This document shows positions 1 to 11,699 of a stretch of DNA of 64,000 nt, piece after piece. Location: the NCBI RefSeq assembly GCF_026230105.1, contig NC_079479.1, forward strand, positions 33,139,385 to 33,203,384, in the 5' to 3' direction. The position numbers were made by a program, and so were the translations under genes. The DNA comes from Diorhabda sublineata. Its lineage: Eukaryota; Arthropoda; Insecta; Coleoptera; Chrysomelidae. The notes beneath the pieces were generated by a model, which saw nothing but the letters and a program-made list of their open reading frames with translations, made no database searches and was not told the origin of the DNA. Position 1 is the first letter of the stretch. Every line of letters begins with the position of its first letter.

Positions 1-348
1 AATATTTAAATGTGTTAATTTATATTTAAATAAATTTTCAACCTCCATCTCCTCGACAATGGTTCGATAAATGAAAGTCATTATAAGAGGAATTTTGTAC
101 CTGCATTTGTTAAAAGATTTAATGAACCGATGTATATATATATATCGATATTACCATTTGTCATAAATAATTAACTTTAGGTTGAGATTATTAAACCACC
201 AAAAAAATTATATTTATGATATTTTTATAATAGTTCACTGTCAGGGCTTATAACGCGAACAAAAATTTAAGCAGTTTATAGCACATCAAACTAAAAACTT
301 AAAATAATTATTATAAAATTCTTCTCGAACAACATAACAAAAAAAACG
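1..348. other. AT-rich, no gene seen
   Basis: Low-complexity AT-rich DNA with a short TA run near 132-145. Nothing recognisable on either strand. Confidence 0.6.
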
Positions 349-401
349 GGATTTGAACCGGCCAATCCGGAGATTGGAACTCGGCCCGCTAATCTAACGA
401 A
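349..401 (-). ncRNA. tRNA-like / SINE-like Pol III promoter remnant
   Basis: On the minus strand there is a perfect internal B-box (GGTTCAAATCC) within a T-arm-like segment, preceded by a D-arm-like stretch containing TTAGATTAGCGG and followed by a T run that could act as a Pol III terminator. A seven-base loop TTCCAAT can be drawn, but the anticodon stem pairs imperfectly and no convincing acceptor stem closes the cloverleaf. This fits a tRNA pseudogene or the head of a tRNA-derived SINE better than a working tRNA. Confidence 0.35.
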
Positions 402-1560
402 CGCAATTAATGTAGTGGGATATACTAACAGTAATAATACTCTTAGTCTAAAGTAGAGTTACAAACAAGTTCACAAACCCAGATACAGGTGAAGCTAATA
501 AAAGCGTGTTACTGTTCTGTATATTATTTATTAAATAACTGTCTAGTGTCTATTATAGAGCAGCTAGTTATTTTAACAATTGCACGCTGCTGGAGATGAC
601 AGAATCCTTTGCTATCATTTGCTTTTACCGCATGTTTTGCTCCTCCTAGAATTACTGTACCTCTTATTGACGACAGTAGAACAGGGGTCAAAACAACACT
701 GAGCAGCTCAACGTCGTTTTCGTACTGATTTTAAAGTTAATCGCAATCAACCAGTGCGTAGTGTAAACCCAATAAAGTTGTAAACATTTTGGTAAATGGA
801 AACAACGATCAGAGATCAGTTCAAAGTTCTGGGAATCTTGACCGCTTGAGAGTTGGTGTAAGAAGTTCGCGAAGGTCAGCCCGACGGCAGAGAAAATTCC
901 GATAGATCTGTCCGAAGGATCTGATGAGTGTACTGGAGTGATTAAAGCCATCATCAACAACCTTTATATTTAGCCAAGGTAACAGTTTGGTGTGTCATGT
1001 CCTCATCGGAGTCTAATTTGAAAATGGTTTAGATCATAATTGTAGAAGTGGAAATATTACCAGTCTTTTGATATTCATAACGTCAATATATTTATTATTT
1101 ATAATTATTTTTGATTACATATAAATTTGAATAACGATATAAAATAACTTGTTTTTATATAACTAATTTTATTAACAGTGGAGCCAAGTCGAGACCAAAG
1201 TCTATTACTATTTTTATTTTACCATTAATTAAGTTTTACAATTTTTAAGCGGCTATTAAAATTGATGATAAAATTGATAATTGGTTAAGACTGGAAAATA
1301 TTGACAAAATTATTAAAAAATGTTTTCTGTCACTTAATTTGGTATATAACAATGAAAGAAATGCATTAGTTTCGAACTAAAAATTATATTCTAGTGAGAC
1401 CCCTATAAAGTTTAAAGACATTAAGCCATATTGAGAGCGACTGAACAAAAAATATACGAGAAAGTAGATACAAATCATTAGGATATTTTTCAGATAATCT
1501 TTTTAACATTCTATTATAGCTATGGATAAATCCCCATACCAAAATTAATTTTAAGGTGAA
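402..1560. other. No gene recognised
   Basis: The segment 680-960 is less AT-rich than its surroundings, but its open frames match nothing I know. The rest is AT-rich filler. Confidence 0.5.
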
Positions 1561-1566
1561 ACAGTT

Positions 1567-1690
1567 TTACTTTCAGTCTCTGAAGACGATAACTTGATTA
1601 TCGAAACGCGCGTCAGACAGTGTAATTGGTTGTAGTTGTAGTGTAAACAGTGTATTCAGTATTAATATCGCCAACGGTTCCAGAAATTCC
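1567..1690 (+). repeat. Dispersed repeat (motif SEDDNLIIETRVRQ)
   Basis: A stretch reading as SEDDNLIIETRVRQ in one frame, followed by sequence ending in a TATTCAGTATTAATATCGCCAACGG-like tail. The core recurs inverted at about 6,640-6,740 and 49,366-49,405, and in rearranged form near 15,105-15,180. It is probably the conserved end of a retroelement; the family was not identified. Confidence 0.5.
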
Positions 1691-1699
1691 AACTTAGTT

Positions 1700-2845
1700 T
1701 GGAAATTAGTTACTAAATATAGTGAGGAGTCGTAAATGTAAATCTATCGTGTGATAGAGGCTTAATACCATTAGCAACGGACAGTGTAGAAGTCATAAAA
1801 GTTCAGTAGTACTAATAATAATTGTAGTGAGTATTCTCATCAAGTTTTTAGCAAAATCTTGTCTTAAAGCTTTGATTTCACCCTACTTGAAATCTTCAAA
1901 CAGATTTCTACTTAATAATCCATTAAATTGTTAACATGTTATGAAGGAAATTTCATTTTCAACTCACAACGACTATAATTACTTTAGTTAAAAATAACCA
2001 ACTCGGAAATTTTCTCTTTAAACCATTTAAATAATTATACGTAAAAATTAAGCTTCTGTCAACGTGGGCCCGCAAGCGAAAATAAACGTGGCAGCGTTGG
2101 AAACAAACATTAAGCAGGTGTGGAGTGAAGTGTTTAGAATACAACGTTGTTGCTCGAGGGTGGGTTTGATTAGCGGTTTTACGATCCCTATTGTGTTGTT
2201 GTTTTGTCTCTTCGTTGCCTCTGAAAGTATAAGGTTCACCACAACGTTCCTCTTATTTCACTTTATATTCAGACTAATAATTTTAGTTCATCTTTCATTA
2301 TTGCTGTCGATAAACAAACCCAATAATGAAAAAGTCACTAGATATAACTACTCATCCAAATAATACAGGACGAAACAATTTGCCGAAGATAATTCTGATC
2401 ACGGATAGGAATTCTTTGGATAGATGTCGAAATATTTAGTCTGTATAGAATATAATGTGGAGTCCAAATGACTAATGCTGTTTAAAAATCATATCCAAAC
2501 CAGTTTTACATTAATAAACTGAAAATGGTTACGAAAAAAATAAATTAATTTCTTAACAAAACTACTACAGCCTTAGAACTGCTACTAAACATGCCTCCTG
2601 TTGACCTTATAGTGAACAAAGATGCATTTAGCAACTAATACAGACAGAAATATTAAAGAATATGAAAAGATCCGAAGGATTTTAAAATTGATAAATCTAG
2701 AAAGCAGTGACAAACCAATGGATCAAATTGATAGCATGTTGAACACGGACAACCTATTCGAATTGGTGATCAATAACCGTCAATCATCTTCTAGTTGGGC
2801 ATTTGTGGACCAAAACACAAGCTTTTCATGTCACTAGAATAATCA
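1700..2845. other. No assignable gene; small ATG ORF at 2622-2837
   Basis: The plus strand has a 71-codon frame starting with ATG at 2622. It is hydrophilic and matches no family I recognise. A slightly GC-richer block at 2,060-2,130 has competing short frames on both strands. I would not call either a gene. Confidence 0.3.
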
Positions 2846-3606
2846 TCAACGATGTTCAATAAGTTCGACGCCCGAATCGTCAAGCTCCTCAAAATAGTCA
2901 TTAACTGCAGACATTATCTCTTCATTATTGGAAAATATTTGACGTCGAGCCATTTTTTCAAGTCCTGGAACAGAAAATAGTCCAAAGGTGCTAAATCTGG
3001 CGAACAGGATGCATGAGGTAGCAATTCAAAGTTTAATGCATTAATTTTATAGCTAGATGTGAGCTGGTGCATTGTTTTGATCAAACAACACTTTCTTCGC
3101 TCAAACGTTGCAATTCGTTCCTTTTTCAATGGAACTTATCCCCAAAAAACGGAGCCATGACCTTGCCTGCAGATGGAACGGCCTTTGCGTTCTTTAGAGT
3201 CGATTCTCCCTTTTCACTCGATAGAAACATCTTCACGACGCTGTTTTTGGTCCATTGTGAGCAAAAGCGGTACCCATCTTGCACACAGCTTTTTCAGTTA
3301 ATATGTACCGCACTTATTGAAAAGCCTACCAGGTTTGCTAGCTCGCACACTTCCAGTCCAGTACCGCTTTGTGGATTTTTCTCAATATTACTGGAGTCGT
3401 CACCTCATTTGGTCGATCACTGCGACGCTGGTGTTCGTACGGCCTCGTTTAAACTCCGCTAGACAATATTTTACTGATGATAACGAAGGAGCAGTCTGAG
3501 CAAAAGTAGAATCTAGTTTAGCTTTTATGTTGGTTGGGCTAATGTCTTCAAACTTGAAACATATGCTTATATATGGTGTACTTTCTGCTACAGTGGTTTT
3601 TTTCAA
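2846..3606 (-). pseudogene. Mariner transposase remnant (irritans-like), internally deleted
   Basis: Minus-strand conceptual pieces follow mariner order. The N-terminal HTH region has SPTNIKAKLDS and APSLSSVKYCLAEFKRGRT (about 3,410-3,550). Next come LCARWVPLLLTMDQKQRRED (about 3,220-3,285), AKAVPSAGKVMA (about 3,160), KVLFDQNNAPAH (about 3,070-3,105), the C-terminal block with SPDLAPLDYFLF, and a tail with FSNNEEIMSAV ending at a stop at 2,846. The frame changes several times. The segment carrying the first catalytic Asp (DETW) is deleted, and the second motif reads QNNAPAH instead of QDNAPAH, so the element is inactive. Family assignment rests on motif recognition and is strong; the subfamily is inferred. 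Confidence 0.85.
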
Positions 3607-3609
3607 GCA

Positions 3610-5780
3610 ACTAACGCCATCTCTAAGTCATGCCAAATACTTTTGAGACCATCCTCGTAATAAAATATTAGAAATATAGACATTTATAGATGATTTAGCA
3701 GAAGACTAAATTAATATTTAAATATTTAAAACTCATATGATTTGTTCGATAGCTGTAAAATAATTTATGTATTATCTGAGCCAGAGCTTTGGGCACTGAT
3801 AATTTTATCCAACTGTTGCATTCAAAAAGTTATTAATAAAGGATTGTTAGGAAAAAAAGTTGGAAATTCAACGACAACTGATCAAAATATCTGCAAAATT
3901 AATGTCACTTTCGAAATAATGAATTGCATATTAATCTTTATTCATTTCGTCCAAATACACACATTTAAAATAATCGACAGCGATTGACCATTGATATATA
4001 AAATGATGCATAATTCAATGCAAGCAATGGAGTGAACTCCAAAAATAATAATATACATTTAATTGGGAAATATGCGCCAATTGACTAAACAATTTAAATA
4101 AGCGGGCCGGTTAAACCGTTAAAAACAATCACTTTATGCTTTTATAATCCATTGATTTATTTATTACTATCGATAAATTCCATAAGTTTAAAGTAAAGGC
4201 TATTAATTTGACGAATCACATACATTTCGTGTTTTATTTTTGTTATTAGTAATTATCATTACTATCTATAATTTAACTATTGTTAATAAAAACACATTTA
4301 ATAATGATTTTCTATTATATTGAATTAAGTACGACCCTGGTACTGTAATACTTCTAAATGGACAGTTCCCACTAAGTGGAACAAATAGTGTATCGTTCTC
4401 TTTCTCCTCTGAGCGCTTCAGTTAGTTCTGCGCATCTTTGGCGCGCATGGAGCATGCGCAGTATACATAAAGTGTCCCGGACGAGATGGAAAATGAATAC
4501 TGTCCTTATAGGAATATTACATATAAGGTTTACTTGAATATTTGCAGTTTACAGATTTTAGAAATTTGATTTGTATTTCTGCAACTTATGTTTGCGGTAC
4601 AAAACGAAGAAAACCGTTGGCACTTTTTGAATCTTTTCGTACCCCGACCGTACCTCGTCCTTAATTAACTAATTTTTACTTTTAAATCAATTTTATCACA
4701 CTATTGATAGATTTCAACGTATTCAGTTATAAACATTGATTTTTGATATTGATCTTGATCCTTTCATAGGATATTAACTTAAAGTATGTTGAATATTGTA
4801 GATTTCAACGACCATTTTCATTTTTCACAAGTTTTTGGTTAGAAAAATCTATACTGATGAAGATAAAACAAAAAATCAGAACTCATATTTGATTTATACA
4901 TTCGACCATCATGAATTTTTAATGCATGATTACGTCAAGTCCCTGTATATGTTTTTTTATTTTTTCTCTATTTCGAACAACTTTCAAAAAAATATATTAA
5001 TCAATATATATATTTATAGATGATTATGTTACTGCGAGTTACGTAAATATACTTTAAGAAATTGTAGTTTTAATATTAAGCATGATAACTTTGTGCAAAT
5101 AATTTTGAATTCTTTTGACAATTCGAGTAGAACTATAAAATACGGATATAAAAGCAAAAGCCAGCGTGTAGAAATTTATGAAAGGATCACTTCCCACATG
5201 ACATAAAACGCATAACAGAATGTGCTAGTGAAAGCTTCTAGTTGAGATTCTAAACTAAACGAACTCAAGTTAGGCAGGTCAGTGTCGTCGTCTGGCTCTG
5301 TGTCTAGATCAAAGTTCACAAATTTTTAGTACGGACGCTTCGCGGACATTTATAAAGGATCAAATAGTTACATACTATTTATGACTTTTATACAACTTTT
5401 ATGAGGTAATGTAATATCATAATCAAAATAATAGAAATTAATTTATTTTATTGATACAGAAACAAACATGATTAAAACAGAATCAAATAAAAAAAAATTC
5501 AACACGCTTTTATCAGACAATTTTTGAGCACAACAATTTGAAATTTTACACGCTTATAAGGACCGACAACAATATAATAATTTGATAAATTCATGCTATG
5601 ATCTTGATCATTACCACCAGGATCTATTAGCATAAAATGATGGTTTTTGTTAACCCTTGTTAACAGTGACTAAGAAAATGAGTCGCTTTCTTCAGATGAC
5701 ACACTATCAAACACCGAAATTTACACATTTAAAATGTTAAACACAAAATAATAAAATCCAAATAAGTACTGAAGGGTGAA
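3610..5780. other. No gene seen apart from a GC-richer block at 4375-4490
   Basis: Mostly AT-rich with short chance frames. The only standout is the GC-richer block listed separately. Confidence 0.5.
4375..4490. promoter_or_regulatory. Possible promoter-like block with NRF1-like site
   Basis: A CT-rich run (CTCTTTCTCCTC), an initiator-like TTCAGTT, then CTGCGCATC and GCATGCGCAG in inverted arrangement around GGCGCGCATGG. Alternating GCGC/ATGC like this resembles NRF1/ewg binding sites in housekeeping promoters. No coding exon was found nearby, so the target gene and orientation are unknown. Confidence 0.25.
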
Positions 5781-5786
5781 AAATAT

Positions 5787-7490
5787 AGGGTGTTTAGGAC
5801 TTGATTCAAAAAAATTCGGAAGTGTGTAGAAGACGTGAAAATATTGCTATGACGTAAAAAAAATTCTCATACGACTCTTCGTTTCTGAGTTATAGGCGTT
5901 TAAAGTTGAGTAATCAAAACCTATATTTAAGTGTAATTTCTAAATTATACCTTCGAGCATTACAAATTTTTTATGGATTATTTCGTATGTCTATGTAGTG
6001 TGTTTGGACGGAATAAATAATTCTACACTACTACCTGGAGGGCAGGGGTGGCTCATGCACAAAGGTTAACAATCCGGAACTTTTACAGGGAAAACTTGTA
6101 CAATTTTTCAATCGATTTTTTAACAAAGAGGTACTCTTTGTCTAATTCGATAAAATTTATGGTTTACGAAATATGTAGACTTTAAGATAGTTGTACATGA
6201 TAAGAAATGCGTTCGAAATAAAGAGATATTCTCAAGAAAATTATCATAAATTGTAATTATGTATTGAAATTACTTATAGGAGGTATTAGAACCCAATTAA
6301 AAATGTCTAACTGAACTGCATACTGTCAAACATCGTGATATTTACTTAAGGAAAAAATTGAAATGCAGAAAAGATGAAAATCATCGCACAATTCAAACAA
6401 ACAAACAATTCAACATTGATTTTATGTTGATGTGTGGGCAAGAATAGTGGGTCATAATTTAGAAGGTCCATATTTTTAATGATAAACTGAATGGTCAGTT
6501 ATACTCAGAAATTCTCCAAATTTCCCTCCCATGTTATGTGATAATTCTCTAAACGTTCCCAAATATATGTGGTTCATGCGCGATGGGGCCCTTCCCATTT
6601 CCCAAATGATGTGAAAAATCATCTTAGTAACATTTTTCCACTCACAATTACACTGTCTGCCGCGCGTTTCGATAGCCAAGTTATCATCTTCAGAGACTGA
6701 AGGTAAAACAGCGTATTCAGTAGAAATATCGCAATGGATTCATTTTTTGGGGATATCTTAAAAGCTTGGTAAACAAAATGTACGAAATGATCGATAGAAT
6801 AAACTAGTGCAAGGTGCCTACTTCGAAAATTTATTATAGTTTTTTTTGTTTTTATTTAATAATTTGTAGTCTAACCAACGAAATTTGTCTACATTTCAAT
6901 TTTTTCTTTACATAACTCGATGTTCGACAGTATGCAGTTCAATTAGAAAGGTTTGATTGCTTTTTAATACCTGCTGTAAGTATTTTCAATAAATAATGAC
7001 AATTTGTGATAATTTTCATCAGAATGTCTCTTTATGTACAACGATCTAAAAATCTACATACCTCCTAATCCATAAATTTTATCGAGTTAAATATATAGTA
7101 TCTTTTTGTTGAAAAATCGATTGAAAAATTCATTTTTGCTATTTTTAGATTGTACAGGTTGTCCCTGTAAAAGTTACGAATTGTTAACTATAAAATTCTA
7201 CATTTAAATTATTTTTTTTCTATATTTTTTTTTCATTTTACAGCTAATCCATTAAATATGTTGTTTTCGAAATATATTTCCAGGACTAGATGCTAAAAAT
7301 TCGGAAATGAGTAGACAACATGAAAGAATAATGTCTCATACGTTTCTGAGTTATGGGAATTAGAAGTTGTGGAAACAGAATTTGTATCTAAGTATATCTT
7401 GTAACTTATACATTCACGTTTTGTGTTCGAAGGCGCCATACTAATACAAAGAATCTACGGAGCTACTCCTCCCGCTGTGGCTCGATATTT
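5787..7490. mobile_element. Composite repeat: direct outer repeats around inverted inner arms
   Basis: Two outer segments (about 5,793-5,950 and 7,282-7,420) are similar in the same orientation; both contain AATTCGGAA, TCTCATACG and GTTTCTGAGTTAT. Inside them, 6,064-6,345 and 6,918-7,192 are inverted copies of each other over about 280 bp, sharing AAAAATCGATTGAAAAATT, CCTGTAAAAGTT and GACAGTATGCAGTTCA. The centre (6,640-6,740) holds an inverted copy of the dispersed repeat seen at 1,567. There is no intact reading frame. It may be nested non-autonomous insertions or a foldback element flanked by another family. Confidence 0.6.
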
Positions 7491-7499
7491 CTGTCACTT

Positions 7500-8560
7500 A
7501 TTTCATTGATTATACAGTTGGCTCTGTTTTCGTTGAGTGATGGCCCAGTCTAGCTGGTTTTTGGGAGTAATAATGTGTTAGGTTCACGGTCGAAGGAAAG
7601 AGGCTTAAGTCCATCGACAAGACGATTTTATAAATGCCATAACCTACACGGTGAAACTATGAATACGTTAAATATAAAATGACTTTAACGTATGCGTAAT
7701 GAATCTAAGTAATTGCAATTGCTGTGCCATCATAAAAACGCTATTTTATAGTACGGCATTATTTTATTTAAAACAACTACGAAAAATGTTTGAAAGTTTT
7801 CGGACGGAATAGCAATAATGATAATTGTTTGTAACATTGTTTCATTCGCGGCTATACACATTATCTTGTCTAGGAAAAAATGTTGCATTTATATTCCTAG
7901 CATTCGAGCTGCAAAATATAAACTTCGTTACATTAAAACTGTTTAATATACACATAAAGTAAATCGCGAACGCTGCTCGACTGCACTATAGTGGCGCTCT
8001 AATGGTTATGGTGACAATGACTATCATCCATCTAAACAGTGACGTGCACATATTTTCAGGGATACTGCTCATGATTGGATCGTTTCAAATAAAAAATCTC
8101 GTACAGGGTGTTTCTATATTTGACCCACAACGCTCTACCACAGAAATACCTCGATAAATGATTCATTTTGATATAGGAATACGAACAATTACGGGGCCTA
8201 GTTGGTATTCAAAGTTTTAAATCAAAATCAAAAATTTGCCAAAAATTAATAACGCCTTTGTTACAAATTTGGTGACCAATAAAAATTTAAGCAGCGGTGG
8301 TAACCATTTATTGAGATCTCTCTGTGCTAGAGGGTTGTCGGTCGTATTGGAGTTCATTTCTTTTACACCCTTTATCACCCCATATTACAAACAATGTTGG
8401 GATAAATGGTATTAAATTTTTTTAAATATTCAGTCTATAAAGCCCCTTGTCAAACTTCTTCTTCGTGTGCCGTGACTATTATCGATCGATTTCATTTTGT
8501 CTATCATAGCTGAATTGTCGATTTCCCGAAGCATTAACGAATATTTCTCGTTTAATTGAA
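7500..8560. other. No gene; possible transposon ends
   Basis: AT-rich. ACAGGGTGTTTCTATATTTG near 8,103 has the look of the ACAGGGTGT-type ends common on arthropod elements. A GC-richer patch lies at 7,970-8,010. Nothing else is assignable. Confidence 0.35.
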
Positions 8561-8562
8561 AA

Positions 8563-8940
8563 AAAAACTCCGATTGAGTGCTATAAATTATTGCAAGAGA
8601 TCTATGGGGACAATTCTCTATCTCGTGCGCGTCTTTTTGAGCGGTGTGAGCGTTTTATTGACAGCCGAGAGAGTACTGAAGATGACCAGCACCCAGGTCG
8701 CCTGGTGACTGTTTCAATAATGACCAAAATCAACCAAATTGTGCCTACAGATCGTCGAATGAGCATTGCCGAGGCTGTAAACGCCTGTAAACTCCTGACC
8801 AGAAGCTCTAACGTCAACAGGTTTGCTCAGATTTCCTTGCAAGGTTAGAAAAATATCTGCTCTAAAGGGGGCCTGATTTGAGTCCTAAAGGCACTCACCA
8901 AAGAAGACTTCCAGCACTGCTTCGATCAAATATGTTGAAG
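8563..8940 (+). pseudogene. Mariner-family transposase, N- and C-terminal pieces with the core deleted
   Basis: The first part reads KTPIECYKLLQEIYGDNSLSR (start of the HTH domain), then EDDQHPGRL and KINQIVPTDRRMSIAEAVN, the paired HTH region of mariner-type transposases. From 8,883 the sequence reads VLKALTKEDFQHCFDQ, which is the family's C-terminal signature. The whole catalytic DDD core that normally lies between them is missing. The ATG-less start and several stops also rule out function. It differs from the mariner at 2,846-3,606. Confidence 0.75.
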
Positions 8941-8944
8941 AGGA

Positions 8945-9655
8945 ATGTAGAATAATTTTATAATACAGCTCTTTTTCGTAACCAGTTAATTTTCGCAAAG
9001 GTCATAGCAGTAATTTGAAAGAAATGAAAAGACGTTTCAAAAGAAACATAAAATATATAAGAAAATCTATGAGGCTTTCCTTTTTTCATCAATCTTTTGT
9101 TTATTAGATATAATAGCATCAACTACATCTCGTTAATGATTAGATACAGTTGTCAGTTTGCCAGATGTTTGAACTATTGATCGAAATTGCGTGTTGGGTT
9201 ACTCCGAAAATGATGTGCTAGTTAATTTATACATATTTATATTAAAAAAAAAAAAACTACAAGGAGAACATGTGTTGTATACATATTAATTAGTAGCGAT
9301 GCAATATTATATATAATTTAACCCGAAAGAAATATTTAATGTATTATATAGACCCTAGATGTATTATTAGAATTAAAAACGGAATTAACTTCATTAAATT
9401 TTTGGGAAATGTTGAAAATAACGATGCCGAAGCGGAAATAAATATACTAAATTATGTAAATATAAGGATTTGGAGACAGTTGATATAATTATTTTTGACA
9501 AAATTGACGAAATAATGTCCGAAACAAAAAACAGAGAAATATTATGTATTACAATATATAACCAAAGATTTTAATAAAAAAAAAAAAAGGAAAATTAGTT
9601 CAAAAGGATATGAGAAATATACAAAACATCACAAGTAAGAACAATCCACGAAAAC
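8945..9655. other. No gene recognised
   Basis: Very AT-rich, with an A12 tract at 9,244-9,256 and another A run near 9,578-9,590. Purine-rich strand bias from 9,400 onwards suggests decayed retroelement sequence, but no motif is legible. Confidence 0.4.
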
Positions 9656-9656
9656 A

Positions 9657-9870
9657 AAAAGGAGTCCTGTCGTCTCAACAAACATCTGAAGACGCTAGAC
9701 CTACCAGATAATGTTGCTTAGAGGACGAAACTTTTATCCACATATTTTCGAAGTGTGAAACAGTAACGAACTCCAGAGCACTAGACCTGGGTGCGTATGA
9801 AATAGAAAACGAAGATATCTAGCAATTAAAACCATCGCACATTCTAGACTTTTAAAAGGAGTGGGATTAA
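9657..9870 (+). pseudogene. Non-LTR retrotransposon ORF2 C-terminal tail
   Basis: Frames read CRLNKHLKTLDLPDN, then CLEDETFIHIFSKCE and LKPSHILDF, matching the cysteine-containing C-terminal tail that follows RNase H in jockey/I/R1-like non-LTR elements. Two in-frame stops and one frameshift show it is dead. It precedes, rather than follows, the RNase H segment at 9,970, so they come from different copies or a rearrangement. Confidence 0.6.
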
Positions 9871-9929
9871 CGTATAAGCTGTAAACACTGGGTTCTCAAA
9901 TCTTGCGGCAAGAAAAGGGGACACAATAG

Positions 9930-10320
9930 ATCGTAGTGTATACGATACCCCAAAATCCATACATACATCATTAGTTCTATTTACTGACGTATCAAAAAAT
10001 GATGATAATCATTCAGTAGGCTCGTCAGTGGTTGGGGTAACTGACACACCAAAGTTCAGGCTACCAGAAGAGTGTAGGATCTAATTTACATAATGAGTTA
10101 TGTAATCAAAACTATACAAAGATATAACAAAACAAATCCAATAATTTTTCCAACAACTATCTACGCTAGGAATGAAATTAACATCACTGGATATCGAAAT
10201 AACTCAAATATATATCTACAGTGATAATTACAGCTTTATCTATAAGTTAATTAAGAAAAAGATGCAAAATAACATCAAAAAACTGAGTAGACAATTCGTA
10301 GATCGACTAGAGTAAATTAA
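9930..10320 (+). pseudogene. RNase H domain remnant of a non-LTR retrotransposon
   Basis: One frame reads LFTDVSKNDDNHSVGSSVVG, the first beta-hairpin of a retroelement RNase H (catalytic Asp in FTD). About 200 bp further on, IYIYSDNYSFIYKL matches the strand carrying the third acidic residue (SDS-type). Stops and frameshifts lie in between. Confidence 0.5.
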
Positions 10321-10860
10321 AATATCGAGACTCAGACCCGTATTCAGACTGACCGTTGCCCAGAATTCCAAGAACAGTCAGACTTCAATAAAGTGAACAA
10401 AATTCTAAGAGCTCTAAAACAAATACAAAGTACAAAACCGTATAATGTATAATGAATAATTAAGATTAAAAGAAATAGATTTTTAAGCAGCCAATCCAAT
10501 AAAACTGTTAATTATATTTCGAGAAAATGATGAGGATGTTTGTAGCAGTACTTTTCGAATTCCTATCAAAAACAAAATTAGTCAATTTTGGCTAGAAGGC
10601 ATGCAAATTTATTCAAAATTCATGATGCCATATCCCCTCAAATATAAGGACTAGTAAATTATTAATGTTCTCATTTCCTTAGATGTATTTTCTTTTTATC
10701 AAAATTGTAGAAGATTTTTTAAAGAAAAAACGACGAAGGCACCTCTCTGAGAACTAAAACTAATTTCAACATAATCCAAATTTGAGAATGAGATTTATAA
10801 AATAAATTGATGGTTTTGAAGAAACTTTTTACCATCATGCGTATTCTTACAATTCGCAAT
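10320..10860. other. Decayed sequence between retroelement pieces
   Basis: A-rich plus strand and no legible motif. Probably degenerate retroelement sequence or filler. Confidence 0.35.
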
Positions 10861-10866
10861 TTACAG

Positions 10867-11690
10867 TTTAAGTCGGATAATGGATCATTATATGGAAGAA
10901 GAAATCATACAGGTATACAACAAATATTTAACGAAAATTTTACCACGAGAAGAAGAAGAAACACTGCACTCAACGTCCATAGACCTGAGAGCAGCATTCG
11001 ACTTAATCCAAAGAAACGTGTTGAAGATAATGAATAACAAAAAAAATTACAACTATCACGAAAAGCGTGTATAAAGGAGTAAAAGGGAAAGTACAACCTC
11101 AGAAGGATTTATGATATTGTCCATATAACCATGGATGAAATAATGAAACATGTGAAGAAGAAACGGAAGAGACATCGTAATTATTACAGAAAATCACAGA
11201 TGGAAGCAAATTTGAATAGAAAAGATAGAAAAACCGCAAATGGAAACATAGAAAATTCAAAACAAAGATAATGAACGAAATAGTAATAACAGAAAACGAT
11301 AAAATAGAAGTTGAGATCACAAAAAGAATAAAAAAAAAGCAACAAATATTACAATACTGATATATAGAAGTAAAACGTGGGAGATGGAATACTTTCGAAA
11401 AATCGGATGGATAGAATAAGAACTGAAATTATAAGAAACAACTTACAACGAGAAACAATCAAAGAAAAAAAAGATAAGGGAATTTTAAACTGGTTTGTAC
11501 ATCTAACAACAAAATACATTAACAAAACAAATATGGAATTATAGGGAGAAAAAGAAGGAACAATTAGCAGATATACGAAACCAAAGGCAAAAGACAATAA
11601 ATCAAATGATGATGCTGGCAAAGAACGGGAAAACTCGGGAAAATTCGTTACGGATTATCGATAAATTTGGAGTGAAAATTAATTTGGCGT
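10867..11690 (+). pseudogene. Reverse transcriptase fragment of an endonuclease/RT-type LINE
   Basis: Short frames in order: SIDLRAAFDLIQRNVLK (about 10,976-11,025, the RT block with the first catalytic Asp, usually written FIDLKKAFD), then MDEIMKHVKKK (about 11,131, which follows the YADD region in intact copies), then RMDRIRTEIIRNNLQRE and LNWFVHL (about 11,405-11,500), the C-terminal motif of these insect LINEs. The YADD motif is absent, so the catalytic centre is deleted. A-rich codon use is typical of the family. Confidence 0.65.
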
Positions 11691-11699
11691 ACCACTGAC

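Noticed and set aside
688..960. 90-codon minus-strand frame
   Set aside because: Composition is plausible, but there is no recognisable domain, splice context or neighbouring exon.
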